DNA of 64,000 nucleotides. Source: Piezodorus guildinii (Eukaryota > Arthropoda > Insecta > Hemiptera > Pentatomidae). Every line of letters begins with the position of its first letter. The first letter of the stretch is position 1. The notes under the pieces were generated by a model. It had not been told where the DNA came from and ran no database searches. It saw only the letters and a list, made by a program, of their open reading frames with translations. The translations under genes were made by a program, and so were the position numbers. The stretch covers positions 154,257,399-154,321,398 of the forward strand of contig CM041294.1 of NCBI GenBank assembly GCA_023052935.1, read 5' to 3'. Below, piece after piece: positions 34,861-45,289 of the stretch.

Positions 34861-34975
34861 AAAAATAAATACACGTTTTATTGAAACCAACTTAAAGTAT
34901 ATTTAATATTTTTTAAATTGATTTTAACAACATTTTAGGTATGTGAATGTCTTGTGTTGCCTGCACCAGATTTTT
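34861..34975 (+). mobile_element. HL terminal fragment inside array unit 4
   Basis: acacgttttattgaaac, ttgattttaacaacatttta, ggtatgtgaatgtcttgtgt-tgcctgcaccaga. Confidence 0.75.
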
Positions 34976-35293
34976 ATATCTGTAGTAACGAATCTGATTT
35001 AAAATTATTTTTTTAAAATATAAAATGGGTTTTAAATTAATTAAAAACCTTCCTTTGTTTGTTTATTCATTTAGGGTCACTTTCATGCTACTGTGACTAA
35101 TCGGACTATGTTACAGTGGGATTAAGTAAAACAGGGGTATTTAACGAGAAACTGACATCACACAGATAGAGGAATGCATTTAAAGTCACCTCCTTTTAAA
35201 AGAACCTTTAACTATTAACCGGCTTTGATCAACTGACCTTGGGTATTGAAGTATGTTATGCTAACCACTACAATGCAGGTTGTATCCATCCAT

Positions 35294-35294
<1 letters not shown>

Positions 35295-35355
<61 letters not shown>
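35295..35355. repeat. (AT)n microsatellite
   Basis: About 60 bp of uninterrupted TA dinucleotides within array unit 5. Confidence 0.95.
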
Positions 35356-35358
<3 letters not shown>

Positions 35359-35436
35359 CTGTAGAGTATATTCCTTCTTTCAAGCAAGATATAGAAAACC
35401 ATCAAAGTTGATAGAAAACCAATGTTATGTTGTTTA

Positions 35437-35885
35437 TAATGTAAGAAAGAGTTTTTGTATGTAGTGTAATGATCTGCTTTAAATGAAACAAAAAGGAGTT
35501 TTAGACTAATTAAAAACCAGTTTTTAAAGATCCTGTATTCGTTTATTATCATACAAGAATACCAAGGAAACATAAATGTAAAGTTACAATTAAACCTAAC
35601 ATCTTGACACTATAAAGTTATTTATATAAGGTTTATACATGTATGGTTAATCGATATAACGTGGTGAGTACATTCTCCCAGGAGATTACACCAAGCGGCC
35701 AAGGGCCTACACGGAATGTCGCGCCAGATAAAAATCAATATTTAAAACAAGAAAGTGAATGCTTTGTGATGTAGTCAACCTTATGTTAATAACTATAGTT
35801 ATGGGGATTAAGATTTTATTGGATGTTACCCTTACCACCAGGATGGTAATCATTTCTTTCATATTTTGTTTGAAAATGTTTTTTT
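35437..35885. repeat. duplicated segment, copy 1 (copy 2 at 38951-39401)
   Basis: About 450 bp nearly identical to 38951-39401 in the same orientation. It includes the end of the array linker (tttaaatgaaacaaaaagga), a SINE-C tail (35650-35737: gagattacacca, gcctacacgg, tgtcgcgcc) and ggatgttacccttaccacca. The few differences suggest a recent event. Confidence 0.9.
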
Positions 35886-36330
35886 CACAATGCATAATTT
35901 TTGGTGGACGGAATTCGAATTTAGAAAAAATTATTACTAAATAAAAATCACGCCATAAACAAAAAATCAGATAACCAAAATCTTAATTCATGTTATTCAA
36001 ATTTCAAACACAAACAATAAGTCTGAATGATAATAAATAAATATAAAAAAGGAGAAAACCGCTGATTTTGTTACGTCAAAAATTTGTTACACTGTTATTT
36101 TAAAAGTTTTTAGTTAACACATATGTCTATGTAAGACACTATTTTATCTCAAATTGTAAGTAAATTTGTAATAATATCTTTCATTAAAATTCTAATTGCA
36201 ATATCAATTTAACTACTGTATGTCTATTCTTTGTTCACTATGCATTCATTTCTGTCTCTCTAACAGTAACGTCATCTATTAATTATTGAAAATTTTAATG
36301 CTCTGATTTTTGTTTGTTTTTTAGTAGCAA
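35886..36330. other. unassigned AT-rich sequence
   Basis: No recognisable feature. Confidence 0.4.
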
Positions 36331-36334
36331 GGTA

Positions 36335-36400
36335 TCATGAATATGAGAACAATAAATTCTCGAAACGTTGCATAAATGAAATTGCTTATTTATTGACTGA
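36335..36400 (+). mobile_element. possible PH fragment with decayed hammerhead
   Basis: tcatgaatatgagaacaata followed by aattctcgaaacgttgc: a GAGAA...TTCTC stem and an intact GAAACGTT, but the CTGANGA box is lost. Confidence 0.4.
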
Positions 36401-36457
36401 GACCTAAGACTAGTAGAAAACTTAAATTCAACAGTCGACAACTAATCAAAGAATATG

Positions 36458-36458
<1 letters not shown>

Positions 36459-36519
<61 letters not shown>

Positions 36520-36553
36520 ATAGATATGAAAGAGAGAGAGAGAGAGAGAGAGA
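36459..36553. repeat. (AT)n then (GA)n microsatellite
   Basis: About 60 bp of AT dinucleotides, then agagagagagagagaga at 36532-36552. Confidence 0.9.
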
Positions 36554-36633
36554 TAGGGAGGGCTTAATTATCAATATCTGAAAAATGCCAAAATAAGAAA
36601 TCACATGATTAAACGTTTCTTAATATGTACTCA

Positions 36634-36943
36634 GGGAGCGGCGTGGTCTAGTGGTAGATAGAGCACTAGTCTACTGTGCTACGGGTCCTGGGTTCGAATC
36701 CCGGCTGTGGCGGAATATTATTTATTCTTTTGTTTCGGCCTGGGGGCGATCCTGGAGTATGGAAACCCCCCTGGGGCAGACCCAGCCTCTTTAAAATGGG
36801 TACCCAAAATGGGTGAAAAACCTGGCGGCTGAGCGTGATCTCGGCCGAATCACCTCATTTCACGGCCGTTTTCCTACAAACAATACGAATCTCTACATGT
36901 ACTCGGCCCAAAATTCGATAGGATGTAGTGTTTTTTTTTTTTT
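36634..36943 (+). repeat. SINE-B, best-preserved copy
   Basis: tRNA-like head gggagcggcgtggtctagtg with gtagatagagcac and B box gggttcgaatcccg. The body has ggcgatcctggagtatggaa, cagacccagcctctt, ggcggctgagcgtgatctcg and aatacgaatctctacatgta. It ends in a run of 13 T. No clear target duplication was seen. Confidence 0.88.
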
Positions 36944-37476
36944 AACCTATTTCGGAACATATTTAAAAAAACATATGATATTTTAAAAACTAATGAACAA
37001 ACTAATAATTTCTAAAAAATGAAAAAACAAAACAAAAAAAAAACGCTTTACATCGAGATTTTCCTAAGTGGTTGCAGATAAGATGATCCGCCGCCAAAGA
37101 GATTTGACTGGCAGACCAACAGCTGTCCGCCATCTCCCGATATAGAAAGGTATCGGGATATCTGTTTGGGATTCCAAACCGACATGTGGTTTGGTCTAAT
37201 ACACCAGTAAACTGAGAAGCTATTAAGGCCAACAACTGGAACATAGTTAGGGCCTTGCATTAGATTTACAACTGCGAAAGAATCTTAGCCGGAAAGTGGA
37301 TCCTAATTTATAAAGACAGCCGAAGTAAACCATGTCCAGGGAGAGGGTTGTACTAACCACCCGGTCGTAAAATATAAGAATAGTTCGTTTTATGTTAATC
37401 AAGCGTGTAATAATAGAATTACTGGAATAAGGAAACCATCGGCGTAAGCGGGATCCCTTCTCAAAGATTAGTGCGG
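36944..37476. other. unassigned, possible decayed coding sequence on minus strand
   Basis: Three overlapping minus frames of 70-85 codons lie at 37002-37504, and GC content is above background at 37070-37260 and 37290-37370. Fragments such as LSISGDGGQLLVCQSNLFGG look protein-like, but I cannot assign a family. It may be an old retroelement or exon remnant. Confidence 0.3.
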
Positions 37477-37620
37477 TAGATTTAGTGCGAGCAACACACA
37501 ACATTCACTTACCTCAGTTGTTAGAAAAAAAATTAAGAGCTTTTAAATAAAATTAGATCTGAAAAAGTTTTAAGAAATACATTGAGTTTCAGACAAAAAT
37601 AGTCTATTATATTATTATGT
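37477..37620 (-). mobile_element. HL terminal fragment
   Basis: agtgcgagcaacacacaaca then ttcacttacctcag, later tgagtttcagacaaaaatag-tctattatattatta matching the first ~140 bp of the element. Confidence 0.7.
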
Positions 37621-38641
37621 CGGCCTCCACTGGCTTACACCAGTGATGCGCTGGGATCTCCTGGATTCGGCTTCTTTACAAGACTTCTTTAAGCCCAAAA
37701 TTTAGTAATTTTACTGCTTGATTTGTTGAAAAGTAAACACACTCTTGAACAATAATGATCCTTAACCAAATGATGAAGTGATTGCAAAGAAAAATTTGCG
37801 CAAATACAATTAATTATTAAATTAAATTTTTTTAAAAATGTATTCATATAAGTTATTAAAATATTTTAATATAAGTGCGAGAGCAATTGGATGATATGAT
37901 ATGAATCATTTCAACTGTAGAGAGTTTATTTATAAACAAAAAGGGTGAGAACAGAAAGTGAGATGAAACAGAATACTTTCACATAATACGTAGGTAAAAT
38001 GAACGTTCACATCAACACGGAATGAAATTAAAAGCTTACACAACGCTTGTTATACGATACGTATATAACCTAACCTGCGGCTCTGACCAAGTCGAATGAT
38101 ATCAAAGTAGATACCCGCCGTAAAGTTTTCAGCAGGTGAAGAATGTTTTCCATCCATTCCGTATACTGCTCGTGTTTTCTCAAAATAATGGTGGAGCAAA
38201 ATTGCTAAGGGAGATGATTCGATTAATCTCAATAAATTAAAAAAACTGGTAATTTTTTCTATTTCTTTTTTTCCAACTCAATAATCTTATTTTTCCTCAG
38301 AACTCAAACAAATGTGCATCGTCTTGACATTCAATAAGTAACTATCATTTCAGGCAAGGGAGTCCCACATCCAACTCGATTTCAGTCTACGCCGTTATGT
38401 ATGGTATGTCAGTTGTAGCAATGTATTGCACAAGTATTTTAATGTGCCCATTTAGATTATTGTGAAATCGTTTGTTAATCAATGGAATGTGGTTTGTTGT
38501 AGTTAGAATAACTAAGTCAATAGGAAGGGTGTTTTTTTTTCAAGAGTAGGGACAACATTTTATGTAAGACGAAGACCAAAAATGAAGTTACACAACAGTG
38601 ACTAATATGAAGCGAGTCGTTATAAACATATGATAGGTAAG
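37621..38641. other. unassigned sequence
   Basis: No recognised repeat or supported frame. Confidence 0.4.
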
Positions 38642-38781
38642 TAATCTATAACATTATTATCTGCAATATCTAGTTAGTTTTATCGGTTTTTCATCTCTCT
38701 CAATTAACTTGTAAAATTTTGTTTACTTACTTCTACAAGATAATATTTTTTCCAAAGTCTTAAGTGACGGAATATTATATA

Positions 38782-40438
38782 TCTATAGTTTTTTTCAGTC
38801 AAATTCATAATTTTTTCAGTCAAATTCATAATTTTTTCAATCGAATTCATAATTTTTTCGGTCAAATTCATAATTTTTTCAGTCATATTCATAATTTTTT
38901 CAATCAAATTCATAATTATTTCAGTCAATTTCATAATTTCTTGTTGATTAATAATGTAGGAAAGAGTTTTTTGTATGTAGTGTAATGAATCTGCTTTAAA
39001 TGAAACAAAAAGGAGTTTTAGACTAATTAAAAACCAGTTTTTAAAGATCCTGTATTTGTTTATTATCATACAAGAATACCAAGGAAACATAAATGTAAAG
39101 TTACAATCAAACCTAACACCTTGACACTATAAGGTTATTTATATAAGGTTTATTTATGTATGGTTAATCGATATAACGTGGTGAGTACATTCTCCCAGGA
39201 GATTACACCACGCGGCCAAGTGCCTACACGGCCTGTCGCGCCAGAGAAAAATCAATATTTAAAACAAGCAAGTGAATGCTTTGTCATGTAGTCAACCTTA
39301 TGTTAATAACTATAGTTATGGGGATTAAGATTTTATTGGATGTTACCCTTACCACCAGGATGGTAATCATTTCTTTCATATTTTGTTTGAAAATGTTTTT
39401 AAAAAATGATGAATGAAAATGTGAAAATTCATAATTATTTCAGTCAGTTTCATAATTTCGTTGTACCCATTTTATACAGTCAATTTAATGAGGTTTTGCT
39501 ACCAAGAACTTAACATTTTTATTTAATATTGTTGTTGTTTATCCATTTGACATCACTTTATGTTACTGTGCTTAATCCGACGGAGCAGTGGGAATCTTAA
39601 GTTTTGCCTATCCAAGTTTACTTAGTTAAGATAGCGATCTTTTACGAGTTCAACTTTTTAAATCTTTTAAGAGTCACCAGTGGTGCACAAATATAGGGCG
39701 ATCTGCTGGTTTTGGACTTAGAATAGAAGGCTGTTATGCTAGCCACTACACGAGTTCATACCTGGCAGATGGTTCATACCCTATATTTGCTTATAAGGAG
39801 TAAAAATCCTTGGTTATTTTGTCCTTTAAAAGAGGCTGTTATGCTAGCCATTACTCCACAGGTGACCCTGGATGCATTCAGCAAGGTGTTAAAGATTAAT
39901 ATGCCCAAGGTCACGGGTTCAAACCCGGCAGATTCAAACACCTTGTTGAATTCATTGAGGGTCACCTGTGGAGTTTTGGCGAGCATAAAAGCCTTCTATT
40001 CTAAGTCCAAAACCAGCAGATCGCCCTATATTTGTGCACCACAGGTGACTCTTAAAATATTTAAAAAGTGGAACACGTAAAAGATCCTTGTCTTAAGTAA
40101 ACCTGGGTAGGCAAAACTTAGGTCTTCCGATGCACCGTCGGATTAAGCACAGTAACATAAAGTGACGTTAAATGGATAAACAACTACAAGATTTAATAAA
40201 AATGTTAAGTTCTTGGTAGGAAAACCTCAATAAATTGACTGTATAAAATGGGTACAAGAAATTATGAAATAGACTGATAAAATTATGAATTTGATTGAAA
40301 AAATTATGAATTTGACTGAAAAAAATTATGAATTTGACTGAAAAAATTATGAATTTGACTGAAAAAATTATGAATTCGATTGAAAAAATTATGAATTCGC
40401 CTGAAAAAATTATGAATTTGACTGAAAAAAGCTATATA
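38782..40438. mobile_element. foldback-like element with 21-bp-repeat inverted arms
   Basis: Left arm begins ctatagttttttt and has about seven 21-bp units (cagtcaaattcataatttttt); the right arm has about eight units in inverse orientation and ends aaaaaagctatata. Inside these, 39425-39725 and 39990-40260 are near-identical inverted copies (ttgtacccattttatacagt and complement, through ctatatttgtgcacca). The centre (about 39726-39990) holds SINE-A-like heads in both orientations, with B box ggtcacgggttcaaacccgg. Long inverted arms of tandem repeats are the hallmark of Foldback elements. No ORF. Confidence 0.7.
38951..39401. repeat. duplicated segment, copy 2
   Basis: Near-identical to 35437-35885. 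It sits inside the left foldback arm, flanked on both sides by the same 30-bp arm segment (cataattatttcagtca then tttcataatttc at 38912-38941 and 39428-39457). Confidence 0.9.
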
Positions 40439-40995
40439 TTAATTTTCTTTCATTAATTAAAAAAAATTACATAATAAATATTTGTTTGCTCTTTTCTAGT
40501 TTAGTTGGATGCTGAATTCGTTTAACTTTTATATTTACCCTTTTTTTTATTAATGCTAAGAAGAAGATATGGTTAATTTTTTCGAATCTACAAAATTTGA
40601 GGTACTTTAGACGAGGCAAATTTAAAAAATCGGCATTCAACGCTTGTAAGACCATATCAATAAAATTGAAACCTATATTATATTGAAGCACATTTAATTT
40701 TACATCGATTTAGCGAGTTTGATCAAAATCGTTAGAGCCTTTTTCTAGAAAATCATAAAAAGGCGTAAAATGCATGGTATAAGGTAGCTCTTCTAGTAAG
40801 CTGATTTTGATGAAAAAGTCGCTATAACATCTTGGGCTTATAAATGTATTAAATATAAAATTTCAGTTTTTTAAGACTTTTAGTTTTCGTGTTTGACTTA
40901 GCACACACAGACTTTTTTTTGGTACTTGGTTGTTGCGACCTTATAACGAGTATTTCCATTGAAAACTGGAATTCGAGAATTTTCACGATCACAAA

Positions 40996-41633
40996 GGAAA
41001 GGAAAGGTTTTATATTTTATTTATAGGTTTTAATAAATAAGTGTATACATTAAGTTTTTGTTTGACGGATAATTTAGCACTATCGAATATACTAGTCTCA
41101 GTCAAAAAGATTTAGCGTTTGACGTTTTGTCTTGACCTGTGGGCACCATGTCAACCTTTTGTCAAAAATAAGTTCTTATTTGATTGTGGTCTCGGGCAAT
41201 TGTCAATGTAAGGGCAGGTTCTGCGTCAAAGGGTAAATTTAATTTAAACTTTCTATCACTTACACCAGTTTTTCCCAAAAACTTGTAAATTTTATAATTC
41301 AAAATTTGTTTTTTCGTTGGCCAATGAAATACTTGATTACATACATATAATTATACATACATAATATTATTATTATTATAGCATTCATATTATAAAAGAT
41401 GTTTGACGGAAGAGAATTATTATATAGTCATCATTAGGCAGACACAACAGAGTCCACTCAACCTGTTCTATATTTAGAGCAGACTGAGGAGTTTGCAATG
41501 TCTAGTTCACATTTAGCTCTCTCTAGTCCCTCTTTAACATCTTACCTCATAACTTATTAACAATAAAAACAAAATCCGCTGCTGGCAACAAACGACTTTC
41601 ACTAACTTCGGTTGTTAAAATCAATTTATTTTT
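40996..41633. other. unassigned sequence
   Basis: Nothing recognised. gtttgacg recurs at 41060, 41116 and 41400, probably by chance. Confidence 0.35.
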
Positions 41634-42330
41634 CAACAATTTTTTTATTCAGTATTATTACAATCTGTCCCAATTTGGACATTAATAAAAGCGGTGAAAG
41701 ATAACATATATACTACATTCATACAATATTTAGGCATCAAGAAAATTACAACAAAATATAAATATATATAGACAATAATGAATTAATACACTGCCGTTTC
41801 AACCTTCTAGGTGGGTTGCATGGAACAGTGGAGCTGGATAGGGATTGTGCTAGAGGATTAGGATGATGAATGAGGCTATGGTGGAATTTGGAAAATTTGG
41901 ATGGGATTAGGTCTGAAATAAATAGAACATTAAGGTCATGGTGCAAGGTATAGTTGGTGACATAATAAGGAGCATTTACTAATGATCGGGGACTTTGGAT
42001 TGAATGCGTTTGATAATAGTACGTTTAGCTGTCCCCCACAGTTCAAGTCCGTAGGTCCAGATAGGCTTCAGTATTGTCTTGTATATTAATAATTTGTTGT
42101 CAACTGTAAGTTCAGATTTTCTGTTGAGTAGTCGGGATAACTGTCCGAATCGTCGGTTGAGTTCTTGTCTTTAAATTCTTGTATGTGGGTTCCAAGTCAA
42201 TCTTTTGTCTAATAGTAAGCCAAGATACCGGACTGTATCTGAGGAAGGTTGAAATAATGAGTTGAAATAAACTGGCGACAGGATTTTCGTCTAAGAATGA
42301 ATGTCACATGTTTACATTTGGCTTCGTTCA
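41634..42330 (-). pseudogene. LINE-J subfamily B 3' end
   Basis: Minus frame HHDLNVLFISDLIPSKFSKF then PCNPPRRLKRQ parallels the LINE-J C terminus (HKDLNxPFVADL...NPPRRLKRRW) with many changes. The upstream part (41990-42250) shows ttggaacccacatacaag-type thumb sequence. The 3' UTR (gggacagattgtaataatac) matches 44590-44745 and differs from the main LINE-J tail, so it is a separate subfamily. Confidence 0.75.
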
Positions 42331-42784
42331 CCTTTAAAATCAATTTTTAGAACTAATAAATGAAGTTAAGAGTTAAACAAAATTTAAAGAACTATACAGT
42401 TTCATTGGGAAACATGTTTTTTAAATGAAAGAATATAAAAATATGAAATTGTAATGTACAATAATCAGTTAAGTTTGTGCACTATACGTCACTTCACATC
42501 TTCTACAAGTTTGTATAACATTTTATCTAAAATCTTTAGCTTTCCAAAGGTTACTTACTACGTACCAAGTATCATTTCACTAACTTTTCTGGTCATCGCA
42601 GTTTCTAAAAATCTTTGTTTGTTTTTAGAAGGGGGGGGGGGAGAGGGATGAGAGGGGTAGTACATTAATAATACTTTTTCTCTTTTTTAGAAACATATCA
42701 AATTCGTTCAACTTGTATATTTCCATTATTATTATATATTGAAACTCCAGTTTATTTGTATTCATAAAAACGAACAGATGGACT
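42331..42784. other. possible HL relic, plus a G-run
   Basis: 42360-42560 shows weak HL interior similarity (ataattctatctaaaatctt-type, tagctttccaaaggttac). 42629-42660 is a run of 11 G followed by agagggatgagagggg. Not further assignable. Confidence 0.35.
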
Positions 42785-43385
42785 TTTTTTTATTTGTTAT
42801 AAATAAATAAATAAATTCTTTATGATTCTGGGACAAGTCCTTTTAGAATAACATTGACATAACATATAAATTGGGGTTCAGAGTCTTAGAGCAATTAATT
42901 ATTTATAAAGCAATTTGACTAAAACTAATCGAAAACAGATATACGCATGTATGTAGAAAATCAAATCAAATAGAAGTCATTTACAATTTTGTTGTGACTA
43001 GATGGTCATGAATGAATGAATAAGCGGGATTTGAATGTAGGAAGAGAGTTGGAGGGACGGATAGAAAGGGAATAGAATTCCATAGTGTTAGGATCGGATA
43101 AGGAACGATCTGTCAAAATGATTGGTGGGCCGTTGTGTATAAATCTGAAGGCCTAGAGCGTGTACAGCGGGAATGGACAGATGATTTTAATTGTAAAAGG
43201 TCAAAAATTATGATGGACGGCGGGATTGGATAACTTGGTACAGGAAGGATGCAAGAAAATACTTGCGACGATTGGAAGGATAAAGCCACTTCAACTCGCT
43301 ATAAAATTCGGAGACAGAGGTGTACCTCGAGACCCCGAAGATAAATCGAACAAGCAATTAATTAGGCGTAATACGTTACGTTATA
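42785..43385 (-). pseudogene. CR1/L2-like LINE C terminus
   Basis: Minus-strand frames give SELKWLYPSNRRKYFLASFL then YQVIQSRRPS, and later PILTLWNSIPFLSVPPTLF, matching the conserved L.WLP...RR.YF...YK..H and ..T.LWNSLP.. blocks that end CR1/L2-type reverse transcriptase ORFs. The 3' end is a short aataaataaataaattc tail on the plus strand. Stops and shifts show it is dead. Confidence 0.7.
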
Positions 43386-44147
43386 AGGATAAAACGTATC
43401 TTGAAACGTAATACCTCAAATTTTGGGTGGAGAGAGATTGCTATATTTTTTTCTTAGACAGTTACAAAGGTTCATTATTGAAAATGTTGAACCAAAAATT
43501 TAAAAACTGAATATGCAACTGCATAAAATTGCATTATCTGACGCCATGGCCAGGATATCTCAAAATATTCTAAACCGCAGTCAGCATTCCCAAGATTCTC
43601 CGCCGATCGCGGGCTAGACTAGCAGAAAAACATTCGCGAGTTTTTTTCTCGAACATCGTACCGCCAAAAGGAAGTTCCCACAGCATCCAACTGTTTGTTA
43701 TTAAGCTATTTGCAGGGGAGAAGATAAATATTTTTCGAAATAGAAGACGTCAATGGAAGAGTGAGGAAAAAAAAAAAAAGAAAAAAAAAAAGAAGGAAAT
43801 TCTAAGAGAAAAAACAAACACCAGGAAAAGGACTCTGTTTGTTGGGTTAGGCTTCTCGCTAAATGAAAATACATTAAAGAAATCAGTGTAATGCTTTCCA
43901 AGAACAATTTATATTTTACTAATATATCCCCAGCAGAACAGGATGTTATTCGTTTTCTATTAATTTAAATTTAATACCTTACAGTAATAGAAGTAAGACC
44001 ATAAGGATTAGTAATGTCTAGTAATGGAAGAACCCACCAGTAAAGCCAATGTCCGATTGAAGTTAACAGATCCAGAGGTCATCGTTTTATTACTCCTGGC
44101 TTATCAGAATTTTAATTATTAATATACATTAAAGTTATGAATCAATT
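43386..44147. other. unassigned sequence
   Basis: Includes a purine-rich A/G stretch at 43765-43815. Nothing recognised. Confidence 0.4.
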
Positions 44148-44290
44148 ATAATAGAATAGAATAAGTTTATTTGGTTCCCCATAAAAATAGAGCCTAGTCA
44201 GGCTATATATTACAAAAACAATAAATAACAAATATACGTAGTCAGCAATAACACATAACAAATCACAATAGGATAGATAATAGATAAATA
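44148..44290 (-). mobile_element. LINE 3' end fragment
   Basis: In minus sense: tagcctgactaggctctatt, tatggggaaccaaataaact, then ttattctattctatt tail. This is a typical CR1/L2-like 3' end with a short pentamer tail; only the 3' UTR remains. Confidence 0.5.
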
Positions 44291-44589
44291 TTAAAAAGTA
44301 CAGTAAAATATACAAAATAAACAGAAAGTAAAAACTTATTTATATACAGGTTTATAGAAACAATTTTCATGTTAAATAAAAGTATTAAAATATTTTAGAT
44401 TTGAAATAATCATTGAAATACAATTTAAAAAAAAAAATAAATAAAATATATATATATATAAAATGAACATTGGAGTGAATAAATATTAAGATTTTAAATG
44501 AGTATTGATATATAAATATAGTTTAGAGAGATGTTTGAAACCAGATTATGGATTGATTACAATGGTTCATGAGATCAGTACAGATTTAT

Positions 44590-44745
44590 AGACTTTGTTA
44601 CCATTTTTTGATTCATTATTTTATATATATTTTATTGTAATTTTATTTCTGTGAAAATATTGTAGTATCTATGTTATATTTATTGATGTCCAAATTGTGA
44701 CAGATTGTAATAATACTCAATAAAAAAATTGTTGTTGTTGGAAAA
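44590..44745 (+). mobile_element. LINE-J subfamily B 3' UTR
   Basis: tattgatgtccaaattgtga then cagattgtaataatactcaa matches the complement of 41650-41690. Ends at ttgttgttgttgg and an A run. Confidence 0.7.
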
Positions 44746-44896
44746 AAAAAAATATATCAGTACAAGCATTATCTGATTACATAAGTATTATTATAAAACA
44801 TTGACTCGGTACAAAATGAATTAAAATATCAGAGTTATTAAAAATATACAGGTAAAAAACAAGTAGGTTTGTGTGTCCATAGAGTTGGGAATAAAA

Positions 44897-44898
<2 letters not shown>

Positions 44899-44950
<52 letters not shown>
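44899..44950. repeat. (AT)n microsatellite
   Basis: About 50 bp of TA repeats. Confidence 0.95.
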
Positions 44951-44953
<3 letters not shown>

Positions 44954-45289
44954 TTCAGGCTAGGTTTACAATAAATGTGATATTCAGCTAAATATAAGGA
45001 ACCTGTTTTTGAATGTAAAGATACAAAGAGGGAGAAATTCGATTAAGTGGATCTCCTTAGCTCAATTCCATATATCCAAATAGACCTCTGCCCATCGCAG
45101 CTTCGGTCTACCATCTCTTCGACGACTATACAGGGCTCAGTCTTATCCAAATAGACCATAGGATAATAATATAATTGAGTTTTTACAGTAATGTAGTAAT
45201 GTTAAGTTAAAGTCATATACAGTAAGATGGCTAGGATTCTATCGTAGCGGATCTGTTTGACAGGGAACAACGTAAAAAGTTAAATATTA
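44951..45289. other. mostly unassigned; small LINE-J fragment near 45035-45092
   Basis: The complement of 45035-45092 reads ctatttggatatatggaatt-gagct, the PIWxYGIEL block of LINE-J. The rest is not recognised. Confidence 0.4.

Larger units (their letters stand above)
32778..35550. repeat. tandem array of a roughly 390-bp unit built on SINE-A
   Basis: Five units begin with tttgtttattcatttaacgtc or close variants near 32778, 33378, 34327, 34724 and 35052. Each holds a minus-oriented SINE-A (caaccgtggttaatcggacg ... ccatctaccgggctcgaaca ... ttacaccacaggtgacc) followed by a non-SINE linker (tttcaag-gag-ata ... aaagagattttatatc ... gtaatgaatctaatttaaaatg). SINE plus linker repeat together, so the array grew by tandem duplication rather than by repeated retroposition. 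Units are interrupted by other SINEs and an HL fragment. Unit 5 runs through an (AT)n tract into the linker at about 35365-35550. Confidence 0.8.
38642..40995 (-). mobile_element. HL element split by a foldback-like insertion
   Basis: Left part (38642-38780) matches the HL interior (tctagttagttttatcggtt, ataatattttttccaaagtc). The right part (40440-40995) resumes further along the consensus (tttgctcttttctagtttag, gatgctgaattcgtttaac, aaaggcgtaaaatgcatggt, gagaattttcacgatcacaa). Both termini are missing. Confidence 0.8.

Noticed and set aside
32778..35550. Repeated independent SINE-A insertions at one hot spot
   Set aside because: The non-SINE linker repeats with each unit, which fits tandem duplication better.
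35246..35573. Open frames over the (AT)n tract, both strands
   Set aside because: They are created by the dinucleotide repeat (YIYIYI) and by the array linker; no protein signature.
36634..36720. Candidate functional tRNA gene
   Set aside because: A and B boxes are good, but the sequence continues into a conserved SINE-B body shared with two other loci and lacks a clean acceptor stem.
38785..38940. CRISPR-like array of 21-bp repeats
   Set aside because: Units are directly adjacent without spacers, and the array is mirrored at 40.3 kb as the arm of an inverted-repeat element.
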